Below are positions 1 through 9,349 of a stretch of 64,000 bases of DNA, piece after piece. The first letter of the stretch is position 1. Every line of letters starts with the position of its first letter. The stretch is from the NCBI RefSeq assembly GCF_002240225.1, contig NZ_CP022584.1:1736001-1800000 (forward strand), read 5' to 3'. Position numbers and translations under genes: made by a program. This stretch comes from Paenibacillus physcomitrellae (GTDB lineage Bacteria > Bacillota > Bacilli > Paenibacillales > Paenibacillaceae). The notes under the pieces were generated by a model. The model searched no databases and had not been told where the DNA came from. It was given only the letters and a program-made list of their open reading frames with translations.

Positions 1-156
1 ACCGGAGCCGGTCATATCCATATTCGTGAAGACCAAAATGATAGAAAAAACCATGGGGTACAGGGTGAAAATCAAAAAGCCCAAGAGCCATGGCGAGATG
101 AAGAGGAAAAAATGCTTTTCCTCTCTTTTATCGATGCCGTTGATACGCGCCTTCAT
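1..156 (-). CDS. Sugar ABC transporter permease, MalF type (partial, cut by left edge)
   Basis: Only the first 52 codons are present. The protein starts MKARINGIDKREEKH and then runs into a hydrophobic segment (about residues 16-36) with the PWLLGFLIF..YP pattern that opens the first transmembrane helix of MalF-type permeases. The start is set by an AAGGGAGG ribosome-binding site seven bases upstream. It lies just downstream of a lipoprotein binding protein on the same strand, so it is the next gene of a carbohydrate uptake operon. The substrate cannot be told from this fragment. Confidence 0.85.
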   Translation of the reverse strand, partial: MKARINGIDKREEKHFFLFISPWLLGFLIFTLYPMVFSIILVFTNMDMTGSG

Positions 157-267
157 GTTCTTGCCTCCCTTAAAACCTCCGCTTGAGACCGGATGAGAAT
201 AGGAAGGGAGGATGCCAGGTATCCTCCCTTTGATAAACCGGGCGTAAATGCCTCGTTACCCTGTTTG

Positions 268-1581
268 CTATTTACTTTGATGGATGGAATCGAGAGCGGA
301 TTGAATCTGTGAGGTGTAGGCTTTAGCCGCTTCCTCAGCCGATTTCCCCTGAACCGTAACCTGCTGCCAGGTCTGCTCATAGAGGTCGCCGGCTTTGGCA
401 ATGGAGCCTCCCCAAGGGAAGGTCGTCGCGTCCTGCAGCCCCGTTATAAAGTCCATCATGGAAATATCCGTGCCTTCAATTTTCAGATTGGCAAACGTGC
501 CGTCGGCCGACTCTTTCGCGGCAGGGAGATTAACCTTGCTGTACAAGTCGCCTACCTCTTTATTCAGGGACACCGTTTTAATATAAGCCCAGGCGGCTTC
601 TTTGTTTTTGGAGTCCTTGTTCATGGCAAAGCCGGTCTGGAATTTAATGTTGACGGTTTTTCCGGACGGGTCCTTCGGCGGCATGACGATTCCCCATTTA
701 AAGTTGGACCCGATATTTTTGGCGATCGTCGATGCTTCAAACAGACCAAGCGGGTACATAGCCGCTTTACCTGCAGCGAACATCTGGTCCATCGGCATAC
801 TCTTGGCAGCCGCATCATCCGGCATCGCTTTGGCTTTCACGAGATCGCCGAACAGCTGATAACCTTTAAGGGTGTTTGGATCATCCAGCGTCTGTTTGGT
901 CCAATCCTCGTTATAAGGCTTGCCGCCGTAAATAAACGGTGCGAAGCTTTGCAGAATCCAATGGGATACAATCCCGTAAACCCGGTTAGCGCCTTCCCCC
1001 GAGGAAATCTGTTTGGCTGTGGCCGCAAAATCGTCCCAGGTCCAGTCGTTCGTAGGATAGGCGATGCCGGCCTTGTCAAAGATATCTTTGTTGTATGCGA
1101 TCATAAAATCCGAGGCCGTGGTCGGCATGCCTTCCCGTTTGCCGTCCGGATCCACATACCCTCCGTCAACCCCCTGCGTAAACAAGGCTTCAAGGTCCAA
1201 TTGGTCCCTTTCAATATAAGGATTCAGATCTTCAAACCACTTGGATCTGAGCCCTTTCCAGTCCGGGGACATCATGATCACATCGCCGGCATTCCCCGCA
1301 GCCAAAGCCGCATCCAGCTTGACATCGATATTATCCGCCGGAAGCCACACTTCATGAACCTTCACTTTCGGGTACAGCTTCTTAAAAATTTTGGTTGCTT
1401 CCTTCCGGGATTGGAGCTCCTCGCCGCCGCCCCACCCGAATACGGTGAGGTCACCCGAAATTTCTTTCCCTTGATTAGAGCTGCCCGAAGGGTTCTCCTC
1501 CGCCTGTTGATTTCCTCCACCGCAAGCAGTAAGAGCTGTCATCAAAGCCCCGATCAGCAGAATAGCCAAAAATCTTTTCAT
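268..1581 (-). CDS. Carbohydrate ABC transporter substrate-binding lipoprotein (family 1)
   Basis: The 437-residue product is an extracellular solute-binding lipoprotein. A basic start (MKRF), a hydrophobic stretch and a lipobox LTAC put the lipidated cysteine at residue 20, so the protein should be anchored outside the membrane. The rest has the family-1 (MalE/UgpB-like) pattern, including an LTVFGWGG segment after the linker and an aromatic-rich C-terminal half. I chose the ATG at 1581 because GGGGG then has a six-base spacing; an in-frame ATG two codons earlier overlaps the ribosome-binding site. The permease fragment at 1-156 follows. A perfect cre match about 220 bases upstream suggests carbon catabolite control. 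Sugar specificity is unknown. Confidence 0.88.
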   Translation of the reverse strand: MKRFLAILLIGALMTALTACGGGNQQAEENPSGSSNQGKEISGDLTVFGWGGGEELQSRKEATKIFKKLYPKVKVHEVWLPADNIDVKLDAALAAGNAGDVIMMSPDWKGLRSKWFEDLNPYIERDQLDLEALFTQGVDGGYVDPDGKREGMPTTASDFMIAYNKDIFDKAGIAYPTNDWTWDDFAATAKQISSGEGANRVYGIVSHWILQSFAPFIYGGKPYNEDWTKQTLDDPNTLKGYQLFGDLVKAKAMPDDAAAKSMPMDQMFAAGKAAMYPLGLFEASTIAKNIGSNFKWGIVMPPKDPSGKTVNIKFQTGFAMNKDSKNKEAAWAYIKTVSLNKEVGDLYSKVNLPAAKESADGTFANLKIEGTDISMMDFITGLQDATTFPWGGSIAKAGDLYEQTWQQVTVQGKSAEEAAKAYTSQIQSALDSIHQSK

Positions 1582-1587
1582 ATGCAT

Positions 1588-1930
1588 CCCCCTTTGTACT
1601 CATGCCCATGGCAAGTGTAGTAACCAATGAATGAACATAAAGTCCTAACTGGAACCAAAAAAAACGGGAAATATTATTGATCTATTATTATTTATACTCG
1701 AAATCTTCAGGTCTCCCCCTATCTGCCGACAAGTTTAATGGGTACAGCAAAATGCCGCTCACCTCCTAATCTGCACATGGATACCGGTTGAATTTATTGG
1801 TGATAGCGTTTTCATTTATTATTTTAAAAGTAAGCCTTCTGACCTTTGGATGCAATGACATATCCTCATGTATTATTGATCTATAGTCATATTATTCATT
1901 TCGACAATAATAGCGGAAATTCGATACTCA
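1588..1930. other. AT-rich regulatory interval upstream of the binding-protein gene
   Basis: No gene is supported. The interval holds the cre match at 1801-1814 and two identical copies of TATTATTGATCTAT (1672-1685 and 1871-1884) flanking it about 200 bases apart. On the minus strand an AGGAGG (about 1763) precedes a 20-codon frame starting at TTG 1750 and ending at 1688; it could be a leader peptide but has no other support. Confidence 0.5.
1801..1814. promoter_or_regulatory. cre site (CcpA operator)
   Basis: TGATAGCGTTTTCA matches every position of the catabolite-responsive element consensus TGWNANCGNTNWCA. It lies upstream of a sugar ABC operon on the minus strand and just downstream of AT-rich sequence that could hold the promoter, which fits repression by CcpA when preferred sugars are present. 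The exact promoter was not resolved. Confidence 0.75.
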
Positions 1931-1980
1931 CAAGAAAAGACGACTCTGAATTCAGCTTATTGTGCTGATTAGAGTCGCCC
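1931..1980 (-). terminator. Rho-independent terminator after the polysaccharide deacetylase gene
   Basis: On the minus strand CGACTCT (1977-1971) pairs with AGAGTCG (1947-1941), with an additional inner TCAGC/GCTGA pairing, followed by TCTTTTCTT. It lies 40-85 bases past the stop of the gene ending at 2016 and would end the arabinan operon. Confidence 0.75.
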
Positions 1981-2015
1981 TAAATAGTGGATGTTCGCTT
2001 AGACAACGTTTACTG

Positions 2016-2648
2016 TTAAACCTGATCAGCGGCGGCTGATTGCAGCAGCTCGCTTACCGTAACACAACTAAATCCTTCCGCTGACAGCTCTTGCACCAAA
2101 ATCCGCACAGCTTCAACGGTTTGGGACCGCTCGCCATAACCGTCGTGGAATAAGAAAACGCTTCCGCTCTCCACGGTTAGCCGGGTCTGATCCACGATAA
2201 AGCCTACTCCGGGCTGCTCCCAGTCCTTGGCTTCCCCATTCACGCATCCTATGGATGTATAGCCCATTTCTGCCGCAAGGGCGATAATTTCAGGTGTGAC
2301 CGCAAAATAGGGGGGCCTGAAATGGGAAGCCTGTTTCCCTGTCACCTGCCTAATCCGGCTATCTGCAAGCTCCAGTTCGGTACGAACCTCCTTAAGCGTC
2401 AGCTTGGTTAGATCAGGATGGGTATAAGTATGATTGGCGATTTCATGCCCTGCTGCATGAACCTCTGCTGCCAAATCCCCGTAAAGTTCGATCTGGCGAC
2501 CGATCATGAAAAACGTGGCGTGGCCATTAACCTCGCGGAATATATCCATGATCTGCCTCGTATAAAGCGGATCAGGCCCGTCGTCAAAGGTAAAGGCAAC
2601 CGCTTTTCCCCGGGTCGGGACTTTATTGATCAAACTTAATTCAGCCAT
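2016..2648 (-). CDS. Polysaccharide deacetylase family protein (NodB domain)
   Basis: The 210-residue protein is a carbohydrate esterase family 4 deacetylase. It shows motif 1 TFDDGPDP (catalytic Asp and metal Asp), motif 2 HEIANHTYTHPD (metal His pair), motif 3 RPPYF, and a late FLFHDG. No signal peptide or anchor is present, so a cytoplasmic site or non-classical export is possible. The open frame continues 60 codons upstream, but that part overlaps the neighbouring zinc-ribbon gene in another frame; the ATG at 2648 has AAGAAGGAAG in front of it and gives the usual domain start. It is the last gene before the terminator at 1931-1980. Whether it acts on peptidoglycan, chitin or acetylated xylan cannot be said. 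Confidence 0.88.
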   Translation of the reverse strand: MAELSLINKVPTRGKAVAFTFDDGPDPLYTRQIMDIFREVNGHATFFMIGRQIELYGDLAAEVHAAGHEIANHTYTHPDLTKLTLKEVRTELELADSRIRQVTGKQASHFRPPYFAVTPEIIALAAEMGYTSIGCVNGEAKDWEQPGVGFIVDQTRLTVESGSVFLFHDGYGERSQTVEAVRILVQELSAEGFSCVTVSELLQSAAADQV

Positions 2649-2664
2649 ACGGCCACTTCCTTCT

Positions 2665-2961
2665 TTAAGATTTTGCAGATGCAGATGCCTGTTCTGCCTT
2701 TTCCCACTTGGAGCCCGCCGGATGGGGGCACTTTTTCCCCGCAAGCTTCCCGCTGACCTCCACCAGGCATCCGCAATGGCTGCATGTTGTTCCGTATACC
2801 AGTGACGGGCACGTCCGGCAAACCGCAAGCCGGGTTTGATAAACGGTCTCGCTCACAAAGCTGAAGCCCTTGCCCTCCATCCCTGCGAGGAGTTTTTGGA
2901 TTTGGGCTTCCGTAACCCATACATCCGCCGAGCAGCCTTTACATGTCTGATTCACGGCCAT
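2665..2961 (-). CDS. Small zinc-ribbon protein, DUF6171-like
   Basis: The 98-residue protein has paired cysteines typical of a small zinc ribbon: CKGC near the N-terminus, then CRTC, CSHCGC and a final C before HP. The pattern resembles the DUF6171 family, whose function is unknown to me. It sits four bases downstream of the arabinofuranosidase stop and 16 bases upstream of the deacetylase start, so all three are probably on one transcript. The link to arabinan use may be only positional. Confidence 0.7.
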   Translation of the reverse strand: MAVNQTCKGCSADVWVTEAQIQKLLAGMEGKGFSFVSETVYQTRLAVCRTCPSLVYGTTCSHCGCLVEVSGKLAGKKCPHPAGSKWEKAEQASASAKS

Positions 2962-2965
2962 ACGG

Positions 2966-4453
2966 CTAGGAAAGCAGCGTCAGCACAACGACGGAGGCTG
3001 GCGGCAGGACAGCGGATAATCCGTCTGCACTCACACTCCGGACTCCTTCAAAAGCCTGCGGTTTCACCGTTTCCGGCTGGCTAAAGGTGTTGTGCGCATT
3101 CATGTCGTTATGGGTAAGCACACGCCCGCTGACCTCCGGAATTCCGGCTAATCCCCTCAGCTGAAGCGAGACGGCAGCCTCACGGTTAGGATCAAGATTG
3201 CAGAGGCTGATGTCCAGGGTTCCGTCCGCGCGTTTGGATGCAGATGCGCTGATCTGCGGGATCGACTCGTCCCCCAAGGTGTAATCGCCCGTATCCAGAT
3301 GGAGTGACAGTGCTTCCGCATCCTGATGGACCTTAAACATTTCGAACACATGGTAGGTTGGAGTCAGCAGCATTTCGGCGCCTTCTGTCAAAATCATGGC
3401 CTGCAGGACGTTGACCGTCTGCGCGATATTCGCCATATGAACACGGTCGCAGTGCCGGTGGAAGACATGGAAATGCAGGCCTGCTACAAGCGCGTCGCGC
3501 AGCGAATTTTGCTGATAAAGAAAACCGGGATTGGTTCCGGGCTCTACCTGGAACCACGTCCCCCATTCGTCAACAATGAGACCAACCCGTTTCTTCGGAT
3601 CATGCTGGTCCATGATTGCCTTGTGGCGGGTAATCAGTTCGTCCATCCGGAGCGCCAGCTGCATCGTTTCAAACCACTCCGCTTCGTCAAAGCCGGTCGC
3701 CGGACGTTTGACCTCAAATCCTCCAGGCACGGTATAGTTGTGAAGGCTGAGACCGTCCATATACCCGCCGGCTTCACGCATCAGCGTCTCCGTCCAGTTA
3801 TAGTCATCCGAATTCGCCCCGCCGGCTATCTTGTAGACGCGGTTCTCGCCATAGTTTCGTACGTAAGTCTGAAATCTGCGGTATTCATCAGCATAATAGG
3901 CAGGACGCATGTTCCCCCCGCAGCCCCAATTCTCATTTCCGACGCCAAAATATTTCAGCTTCCACGGCTTCTCGCGCCCGTTGGCCTTTCGCCAGTCGGC
4001 CATTGGCGATTCACCGTCAAAGGTCATGTATTCGACCCACTCCTGCATTTCCTGAACGGTGCCGCTGCCCACATTCCCGCAAATATAAGGCTCCGTGCCG
4101 AGCAGCTCGCACAGGTCCAGAAATTCATGGGTGCCGAAGTGGTTATTCTCCACCACACCGCCCCAATGCGTATTCACCATACGTTTGCGCTGTTCCCTTG
4201 GCCCTATGCCGTCCTTCCAGTGATACTCGTCCGCAAAGCAGCCGCCCGGCCAGCGCAGGACGGGGATGCTTAGGTTTCTAAGCGCCTCAAGAACATCGTT
4301 CCGGATCCCGCGGGTATTGGGAATCGGTGAATCCTCGCCTACCCAGATCCCCTCATAAATGCAGCGCCCTAAATGTTCTGCAAAATGCCCGTAGATATGG
4401 CGGCTGATGGTGCCTGTCGACTGATCTGCATTAACGGTAATGGTAGTGTTCAT
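2966..4453 (-). CDS. abfA: Alpha-N-arabinofuranosidase, GH51 family, intracellular
   Basis: The 495-residue enzyme hydrolyses terminal alpha-L-arabinofuranosyl residues from arabino-oligosaccharides. GH51 landmarks are clear: [13 protein letters not shown] (residues 68-79), [10 protein letters not shown] with the acid/base Glu174, and VDEWGTW with the nucleophile Glu296. Length is normal for the family and there is no signal peptide, so it acts on imported oligosaccharides. A GGGAGA ribosome-binding site supports the ATG at 4453. It follows the two permease genes of the ABC importer, which suggests that the importer carries arabinose-containing oligosaccharides. Confidence 0.93.
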   Translation of the reverse strand: MNTTITVNADQSTGTISRHIYGHFAEHLGRCIYEGIWVGEDSPIPNTRGIRNDVLEALRNLSIPVLRWPGGCFADEYHWKDGIGPREQRKRMVNTHWGGVVENNHFGTHEFLDLCELLGTEPYICGNVGSGTVQEMQEWVEYMTFDGESPMADWRKANGREKPWKLKYFGVGNENWGCGGNMRPAYYADEYRRFQTYVRNYGENRVYKIAGGANSDDYNWTETLMREAGGYMDGLSLHNYTVPGGFEVKRPATGFDEAEWFETMQLALRMDELITRHKAIMDQHDPKKRVGLIVDEWGTWFQVEPGTNPGFLYQQNSLRDALVAGLHFHVFHRHCDRVHMANIAQTVNVLQAMILTEGAEMLLTPTYHVFEMFKVHQDAEALSLHLDTGDYTLGDESIPQISASASKRADGTLDISLCNLDPNREAAVSLQLRGLAGIPEVSGRVLTHNDMNAHNTFSQPETVKPQAFEGVRSVSADGLSAVLPPASVVVLTLLS

Positions 4454-4527
4454 AGATAAGTCTCCCTTCAGGATCTACTGTTCGATTTGCTAGTTGTCTA
4501 TGTGGATGGCTATGAGCCAACTGCACC

Positions 4528-5385
4528 CTATCCCTTAACTGCACCGGCGATCATACTTCTCTGCACCTGTTTGTTGAGCAGCAAATAAATAATAATCGTT
4601 GGAATCGTCGTAATCATGAGCCCCGCCCCGATAATCCCCCACTGGGTGATGTAGGTTCCGACCATCGACATCATCCCGACTGTCAGCGTCTGCATAGACT
4701 CTTTATTAATAAAGGTCACGGCAAACATCAGCTCGTTCCAGCAGGAAAGAAACGTAAAGATGGCGACCGTCGATATGGCCGGACGAACAAGCGGCAAAAT
4801 GATGGAAAAGAACGTTCTGTAAATGCCGCACCCGTCTATAACGGCGGCTTCCTCAAGCTCCCGGGGAACCCCCCTAAAGAAGCTGCCGAGAATAAACACG
4901 GCCATCGGGATACCAAAAGCAACATAAGGAATAATCAAGGACCAGTAGCTGTTCAGCAGACCTAAATTTTTTAATACCATAAACAGCGGCAGCAATGCCG
5001 CATGAATCGGCACCATCATCCCCAGAAGGATAATGGTCAGCGTTAAACCGCTTAATTTCCAGTTCATCCGGGTAATGGCATAACCGGTCATGGACGACAG
5101 GATTAGAACAAGAATAATCGATACGGCAGTCACAAATACGCTGTTAAAGAAATAAGTCAAGACATGCCCTTCCGACAGTGCCTTCGCGTAGTTGCTCCAA
5201 AGGAACTGTTTAGGAAGGTTCGCCACATCACCGCTGAAGATTTCACTGTTATCTTTAAGTGAGAAGAAGGCCAGCCAAATGAGCGGATAAATCTGTGTAA
5301 TCGCAATAAGAATTAAAAACGCCTGCAGCAGAATAGTTCCTATGGGCATGGTTTTTTTCGGTAACGCCATTTCAGCCGTACTCAC
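4528..5385 (-). CDS. Carbohydrate ABC transporter permease, MalG type
   Basis: The 285-residue membrane protein has about six hydrophobic segments and the EAA loop (EEAAVIDGCGIYRTFFSIILPL) that docks on the ATPase. It ends with the RSMIAGAVKG tail common to MalG-type sugar permeases. The start is a GTG at 5385 behind GGGGAG. It lies 11 bases after the MalF-type permease and 74 bases before the GH51 gene. No ATPase gene is present in the cluster, so a shared MsmK-like ATPase elsewhere is likely. Confidence 0.92.
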   Translation of the reverse strand: MSTAEMALPKKTMPIGTILLQAFLILIAITQIYPLIWLAFFSLKDNSEIFSGDVANLPKQFLWSNYAKALSEGHVLTYFFNSVFVTAVSIILVLILSSMTGYAITRMNWKLSGLTLTIILLGMMVPIHAALLPLFMVLKNLGLLNSYWSLIIPYVAFGIPMAVFILGSFFRGVPRELEEAAVIDGCGIYRTFFSIILPLVRPAISTVAIFTFLSCWNELMFAVTFINKESMQTLTVGMMSMVGTYITQWGIIGAGLMITTIPTIIIYLLLNKQVQRSMIAGAVKG

Positions 5386-5396
5386 TACTCTCCCCC

Positions 5397-6266
5397 CTAC
5401 TCTGTTTTGATGAATTTATTGATGATCAAAGTAACTACTAGGCATTCAAGGATAATGAAGACCGAGATGGCACTGCCATAACCATATCGGTAAGTATCAA
5501 AAATCGTTGTGTACATTAAGGTACTCGGCACTTCCGTGGTGAAGAAAGGACCGCCTCCTGTCAGCACATAAATCAGATCGAATACTTTAAATGCACCAAT
5601 GACAGAGAATACAAGGCATACTTTAAGGACCGGCTTCATTAACGGAATGGTGATTAAGAAGGCTGTCCGCACTCGGGAAGCCCCGTCAATCTTGGCCGCT
5701 TCAAAAATATCCTGCGAAATTGACTTCGCTCCCGCATACATCAGCAGCATGTGATACCCGATATACTGCCATAGAGTCGGGATAAACGAGGCAATCAGCG
5801 CCGTTTTCTTCTGTCCAAGCCAGTCTTGGGCCAAATGGGAGAGCCCCACATTTTCCAGCAGAGTGTTCAGAAGTCCATAGTCTGCATTATAGATTTTAGA
5901 CCACAGCTGTGCGATAACTACGGTTGAAATCAATACAGGTATGAAATAAACCGTGCGGTAAAAGCCCTCTCCTTTAACGTTCGATGCTAATATTAGGGCC
6001 AGCAAAAGAGATAAAGGCAGCTGGATGAAGATAGAAGCGGCTGCAAACAGCAGCGAATTTTTCATGGAATTCAAGGCTCTCGAATCCGTAAACAATTCCA
6101 CGTAGTTATGGAACCCGATATACGCTCCTTTGCCGACGCCATTCCAATCCAGCAAACTATAATAACTCGAAACGAAGATCGGAACCAAAACAATCGCACA
6201 AAAGATAAGGAGGGTAGGAAGAACAAATATCGTTATGGCTGTTTTATTTGAAAATACAGAATTCAT
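5397..6266 (-). CDS. Carbohydrate ABC transporter permease, MalF type
   Basis: The 289-residue integral membrane protein has an N-terminal helix followed by a long segment and the EAA-loop motif (FEAAKIDGASRVRTAFLITIPLMKP). I chose the second of two adjacent ATGs, at 6266, because GAGGAGG then has a six-base spacing; a longer frame to 6314 lacks a ribosome-binding site. It partners the MalG-type permease downstream and the binding protein upstream. Confidence 0.92.
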   Translation of the reverse strand: MNSVFSNKTAITIFVLPTLLIFCAIVLVPIFVSSYYSLLDWNGVGKGAYIGFHNYVELFTDSRALNSMKNSLLFAAASIFIQLPLSLLLALILASNVKGEGFYRTVYFIPVLISTVVIAQLWSKIYNADYGLLNTLLENVGLSHLAQDWLGQKKTALIASFIPTLWQYIGYHMLLMYAGAKSISQDIFEAAKIDGASRVRTAFLITIPLMKPVLKVCLVFSVIGAFKVFDLIYVLTGGGPFFTTEVPSTLMYTTIFDTYRYGYGSAISVFIILECLVVTLIINKFIKTE

Positions 6267-6335
6267 CATCGTCCTCCTCTCAAAGATGTGATCAGGAAAA
6301 ACTCCTGACCACATCTTGTTTAGGTTTATTTCATG

Positions 6336-7652
6336 TTAAAGGCTCAGCTCTGTCGGCTGAAGCTGGGCCATCAGTTTGCAGAATTCCTCAGGCGTGATGT
6401 CGCCTGCCAGAAGCTGCGCAATCAAGTTCTTATGGGTTTCAGCGGATTCTGCCGGGAGAATGTTATCCCACCAAGCGATAAACGAGGTTGCGGTCTTCAT
6501 AATTTCTGCACTGGACAGGTCCAGCGAGGACAATCCGGAAGTATCGAGCCCGTCCGTTTTCCAGCTTGGAAGTCCTGCTCCGGCCAGGTAACCCTGTGTG
6601 CCGAGCTGCTCGCTTAGGTATTTCAGGAACTCGGCTGCTTCTTTAGGGTGTTTGGTGGTGCTGCTGATATAGAAGCCGTCGACGGCTCCGCCGAAAATTT
6701 CGGTGTTTGTTCCTTTACCGTCTTCAAAGACCGGGAACGGGATGACTTTAACCTTGCCTTTGGCGGCGGAGGAAGGATCTTCAATACCGGCATTTACCCA
6801 GTTGGCCTGAACCATCATAGCCCCATTCCCGGCATTAAAGGCGCCCAGCATTTCATCATAGCTCATGCTGAACATGCTGCTGTTGAATGCGCCAGCTTTG
6901 GCCAGCTCCTGCATTTTTGCCGCTGCAGCTACAAAATCCGGAGAATTCCATTTCGACGGATCTTTGAACGCCTCTTTAACCGCCTCATTTCCGGCCTGGC
7001 GCATCGCAATGATGTCGTACCAGTACATGCCCGGCCAGCGGTCTTTTTCCCCGATTAACGCCGGCGTGATTCCCGCCGCTTTCAGCTTATCCACGGCATC
7101 CAGCAGTTCCTTATAGGTTGTCGGGAGTTTGGCGCCTGCTTTATCAAACAATTCGGTATTCACGTAAAGGTTCGCAATATGAGTATAGACGGGCAGGGTA
7201 TAAATTTTTCCGTCATTCTCGATCGCTTCCGCCATGCCCGGTCCCAGTTTAGCCTTGAGATCATCCGTCAGATAACTCGAGATGTCGAGGACATTGCCGG
7301 ATTTGATGTAAGGCTCCATAAAACTTCCTCCGCCCATACCGTAAAAAACATCAGGAGCTTCGCCGGCGGCAATTGAAGTTTTGATCTTGGTCTTATACTG
7401 CTCGCCTGTAGTCCCCGTCCGTTCAATCTGAATGTCCGGATGGTCGCTGTTCCATTTGTCAATAATCGTCGGCAGCAGCTTCGCAGTAGGATCTGTGTTG
7501 CCTACGGATTGATCCCAAAGGGTCAACTTAATGGATCCGCTTTCATTTGATTGCGCTCCATTCGAAGATGATCCGGACGAACACGCGGCGAGGCTGCCTG
7601 CCAATCCTACAGCCAAAATGACACCCATCGTTCTTTTTAATAACGCTTTCAT
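6336..7652 (-). CDS. Substrate-binding lipoprotein of the arabino-oligosaccharide ABC importer
   Basis: The 438-residue protein begins with a lipoprotein signal (MKALLKRTMGV...SLAAC, lipidated Cys24) and a Ser/Gly/Asn-rich linker, followed by a family-1 solute-binding fold starting KLTLWDQSVG. GGGGAGG lies seven bases before the ATG. It is the first gene of the transporter part and lies 113 bases downstream of the response-regulator gene. The specificity for arabinose-containing oligosaccharides is inferred from the GH51 gene in the same run and has no direct sequence proof. Confidence 0.88.
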   Translation of the reverse strand: MKALLKRTMGVILAVGLAGSLAACSSGSSSNGAQSNESGSIKLTLWDQSVGNTDPTAKLLPTIIDKWNSDHPDIQIERTGTTGEQYKTKIKTSIAAGEAPDVFYGMGGGSFMEPYIKSGNVLDISSYLTDDLKAKLGPGMAEAIENDGKIYTLPVYTHIANLYVNTELFDKAGAKLPTTYKELLDAVDKLKAAGITPALIGEKDRWPGMYWYDIIAMRQAGNEAVKEAFKDPSKWNSPDFVAAAAKMQELAKAGAFNSSMFSMSYDEMLGAFNAGNGAMMVQANWVNAGIEDPSSAAKGKVKVIPFPVFEDGKGTNTEIFGGAVDGFYISSTTKHPKEAAEFLKYLSEQLGTQGYLAGAGLPSWKTDGLDTSGLSSLDLSSAEIMKTATSFIAWWDNILPAESAETHKNLIAQLLAGDITPEEFCKLMAQLQPTELSL

Positions 7653-7765
7653 TATTGAACCTCCCCATGAATGTTTGCTGTTTCTATAAGGAATTTTAGG
7701 GAAATTCCCCCTTAAGCTCCATTCAAAATCCAGACATCACCTTTTAAAATTCAAACATCTTCCCG

Positions 7766-9349
7766 CTACTCCCTGCAGTTCCTATATTCATTCATGGATC
7801 GGCCCATGTTCTTTTTAAATAAGATACTGAAATAATGCGGGTCCGTAATACCCACCTGTTCGCCGATTTCATACCCTTTTAAGTCCGTTTGTTTCAGCAG
7901 CATCTCCGCCTTCTTCATGCGTAAATTTGTTAAGTACTCAACAAAGGTCTGCCCGGTCTCCTTCTTCATTAGCCGTCCCAAATGTCCCGGACTGACAAAA
8001 AAAGCAGCCGCCGTACTCGCTAATCCCACCTCAGGATTGCTGATATTATGCTCCAGGTAATCTTTCACCTGGCTGATCAGATTGCCTACTTTAGCTTCCT
8101 GTCTGGAATAGATAACGCCGGCAACATGCAGAACATACCGCTCCAGGCTCTGCATTAATTGCGGTAAAAGCTCGGCGGTAAGAATAGACACCAACGTTTC
8201 CTTGTCAAACACGTGTTCATTTTCGATTTGCTGTTCAATCGCCGCACGCTGACACTCCATAATGACATCCATGGCTGCCATCCGGAACTGTGATACCGAG
8301 GCAAACGAAACATCAAAGATCTGACCTAAAGTCTGGGACGCACGTTCAGACGAGCCTACACTTATGTAGAACTGGAGCTGACGAAGGAGCTCCGTATTCG
8401 AACGGTACTGTTCATCCCCGCCCTCAACGATATCTTCAAAACAGACAACCTGATTTTTCCCCACGAAAGCTTGATAATGCAGAGCGCGGCAGGCCTCCTC
8501 ATACCCGAGATGTGCCGCCTCTATATGTTCATGTCTCCGCCCGATGCCGATGCTCACTGTACATGTGCCCAAATGGAGCAAATTTGCCATCAGCCATTCG
8601 CAGTCAGAGACAAGATGGTTGTCTTGGCTCTGGGAAATCAGCACGATCTGATTCCGGGTATCCGTCAAAATAATGACCTGTGAGTTGTCCTTGTAAAAGG
8701 CTTCAATCTTATTCCTGCATTCCATCCGTAATAGAATCAGCTGCTCCTCGGTATGCGTCGCTGAGACAGAAGAAATTTCCATTACAGCGATTTGAAATGC
8801 TTCTGTGCCACGTCCCATAGGGACTTGAAAATACGCCGCTTTTTCATAAATTTCTTCTTTAGAGAGAGAGCCGTTCAGCCAGTGGTATAGAAATTTTTCC
8901 TTCAGATAAGGAAGGTTTCTCCTCAGTTCCTCTTTCAGAACTTCCATTTCCTTTTCACGCGTGCGCTCTTCTTCAATCGTTTTTCTTAGCTTTTCAGTTA
9001 CACTAAGCAGTTCTGAAGCGTGAATCGGCTTCAAAATAAAATCCGAAATCCCGATTTTGATGCTTTTGCGTGCATATTCAAACTCGTCGTGGCCGGTCAC
9101 AATTACGATTTTGATATCGGGATACTTCTTTAACACTCTTTCGCTAAACTCAATTCCGTCGATAGAAGGCATGTAAATATCGGTGAAAATAACATCCGGT
9201 CTGTGCTTATCCACAAACTCAAGAGCTTCGGCGGCATGAGCGGCTTCCCCGATTATTTTCATGCCCTGCTTCTCCCAATCAATGCGCATTCTGAGCAAAT
9301 TCCGTATTAGATATTCATCATCGACAATTAAGACCTTTAGTTCCCCCAT
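7766..9349 (-). CDS. YesN-type response regulator with AraC-family DNA-binding domain
   Basis: The 527-residue regulator has an N-terminal receiver domain (VDDE at 9-12, phosphoacceptor Asp57 in FTDIYMP), a variable middle region with coiled-coil character (about residues 130-160) and a C-terminal AraC/XylS pair of helix-turn-helix motifs (roughly 425-525, ending YFSILFKKNMGRSMNEYR). Its start overlaps the kinase stop by 13 bases, which implies translational coupling. This kinase/regulator architecture normally controls an adjacent oligosaccharide ABC operon, here the genes from 7652 downward. Confidence 0.92.
   Translation of the reverse strand: MGELKVLIVDDEYLIRNLLRMRIDWEKQGMKIIGEAAHAAEALEFVDKHRPDVIFTDIYMPSIDGIEFSERVLKKYPDIKIVIVTGHDEFEYARKSIKIGISDFILKPIHASELLSVTEKLRKTIEEERTREKEMEVLKEELRRNLPYLKEKFLYHWLNGSLSKEEIYEKAAYFQVPMGRGTEAFQIAVMEISSVSATHTEEQLILLRMECRNKIEAFYKDNSQVIILTDTRNQIVLISQSQDNHLVSDCEWLMANLLHLGTCTVSIGIGRRHEHIEAAHLGYEEACRALHYQAFVGKNQVVCFEDIVEGGDEQYRSNTELLRQLQFYISVGSSERASQTLGQIFDVSFASVSQFRMAAMDVIMECQRAAIEQQIENEHVFDKETLVSILTAELLPQLMQSLERYVLHVAGVIYSRQEAKVGNLISQVKDYLEHNISNPEVGLASTAAAFFVSPGHLGRLMKKETGQTFVEYLTNLRMKKAEMLLKQTDLKGYEIGEQVGITDPHYFSILFKKNMGRSMNEYRNCRE

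Noticed and set aside
949..1620. 223-codon plus frame opposite the binding-protein gene
   Set aside because: It is a shadow of the minus-strand gene with clear lipobox and family motifs; no start signals.
3326..4273. 315-codon plus frame opposite the GH51 gene
   Set aside because: It covers the complement of the GH51 catalytic motifs and has no independent support.
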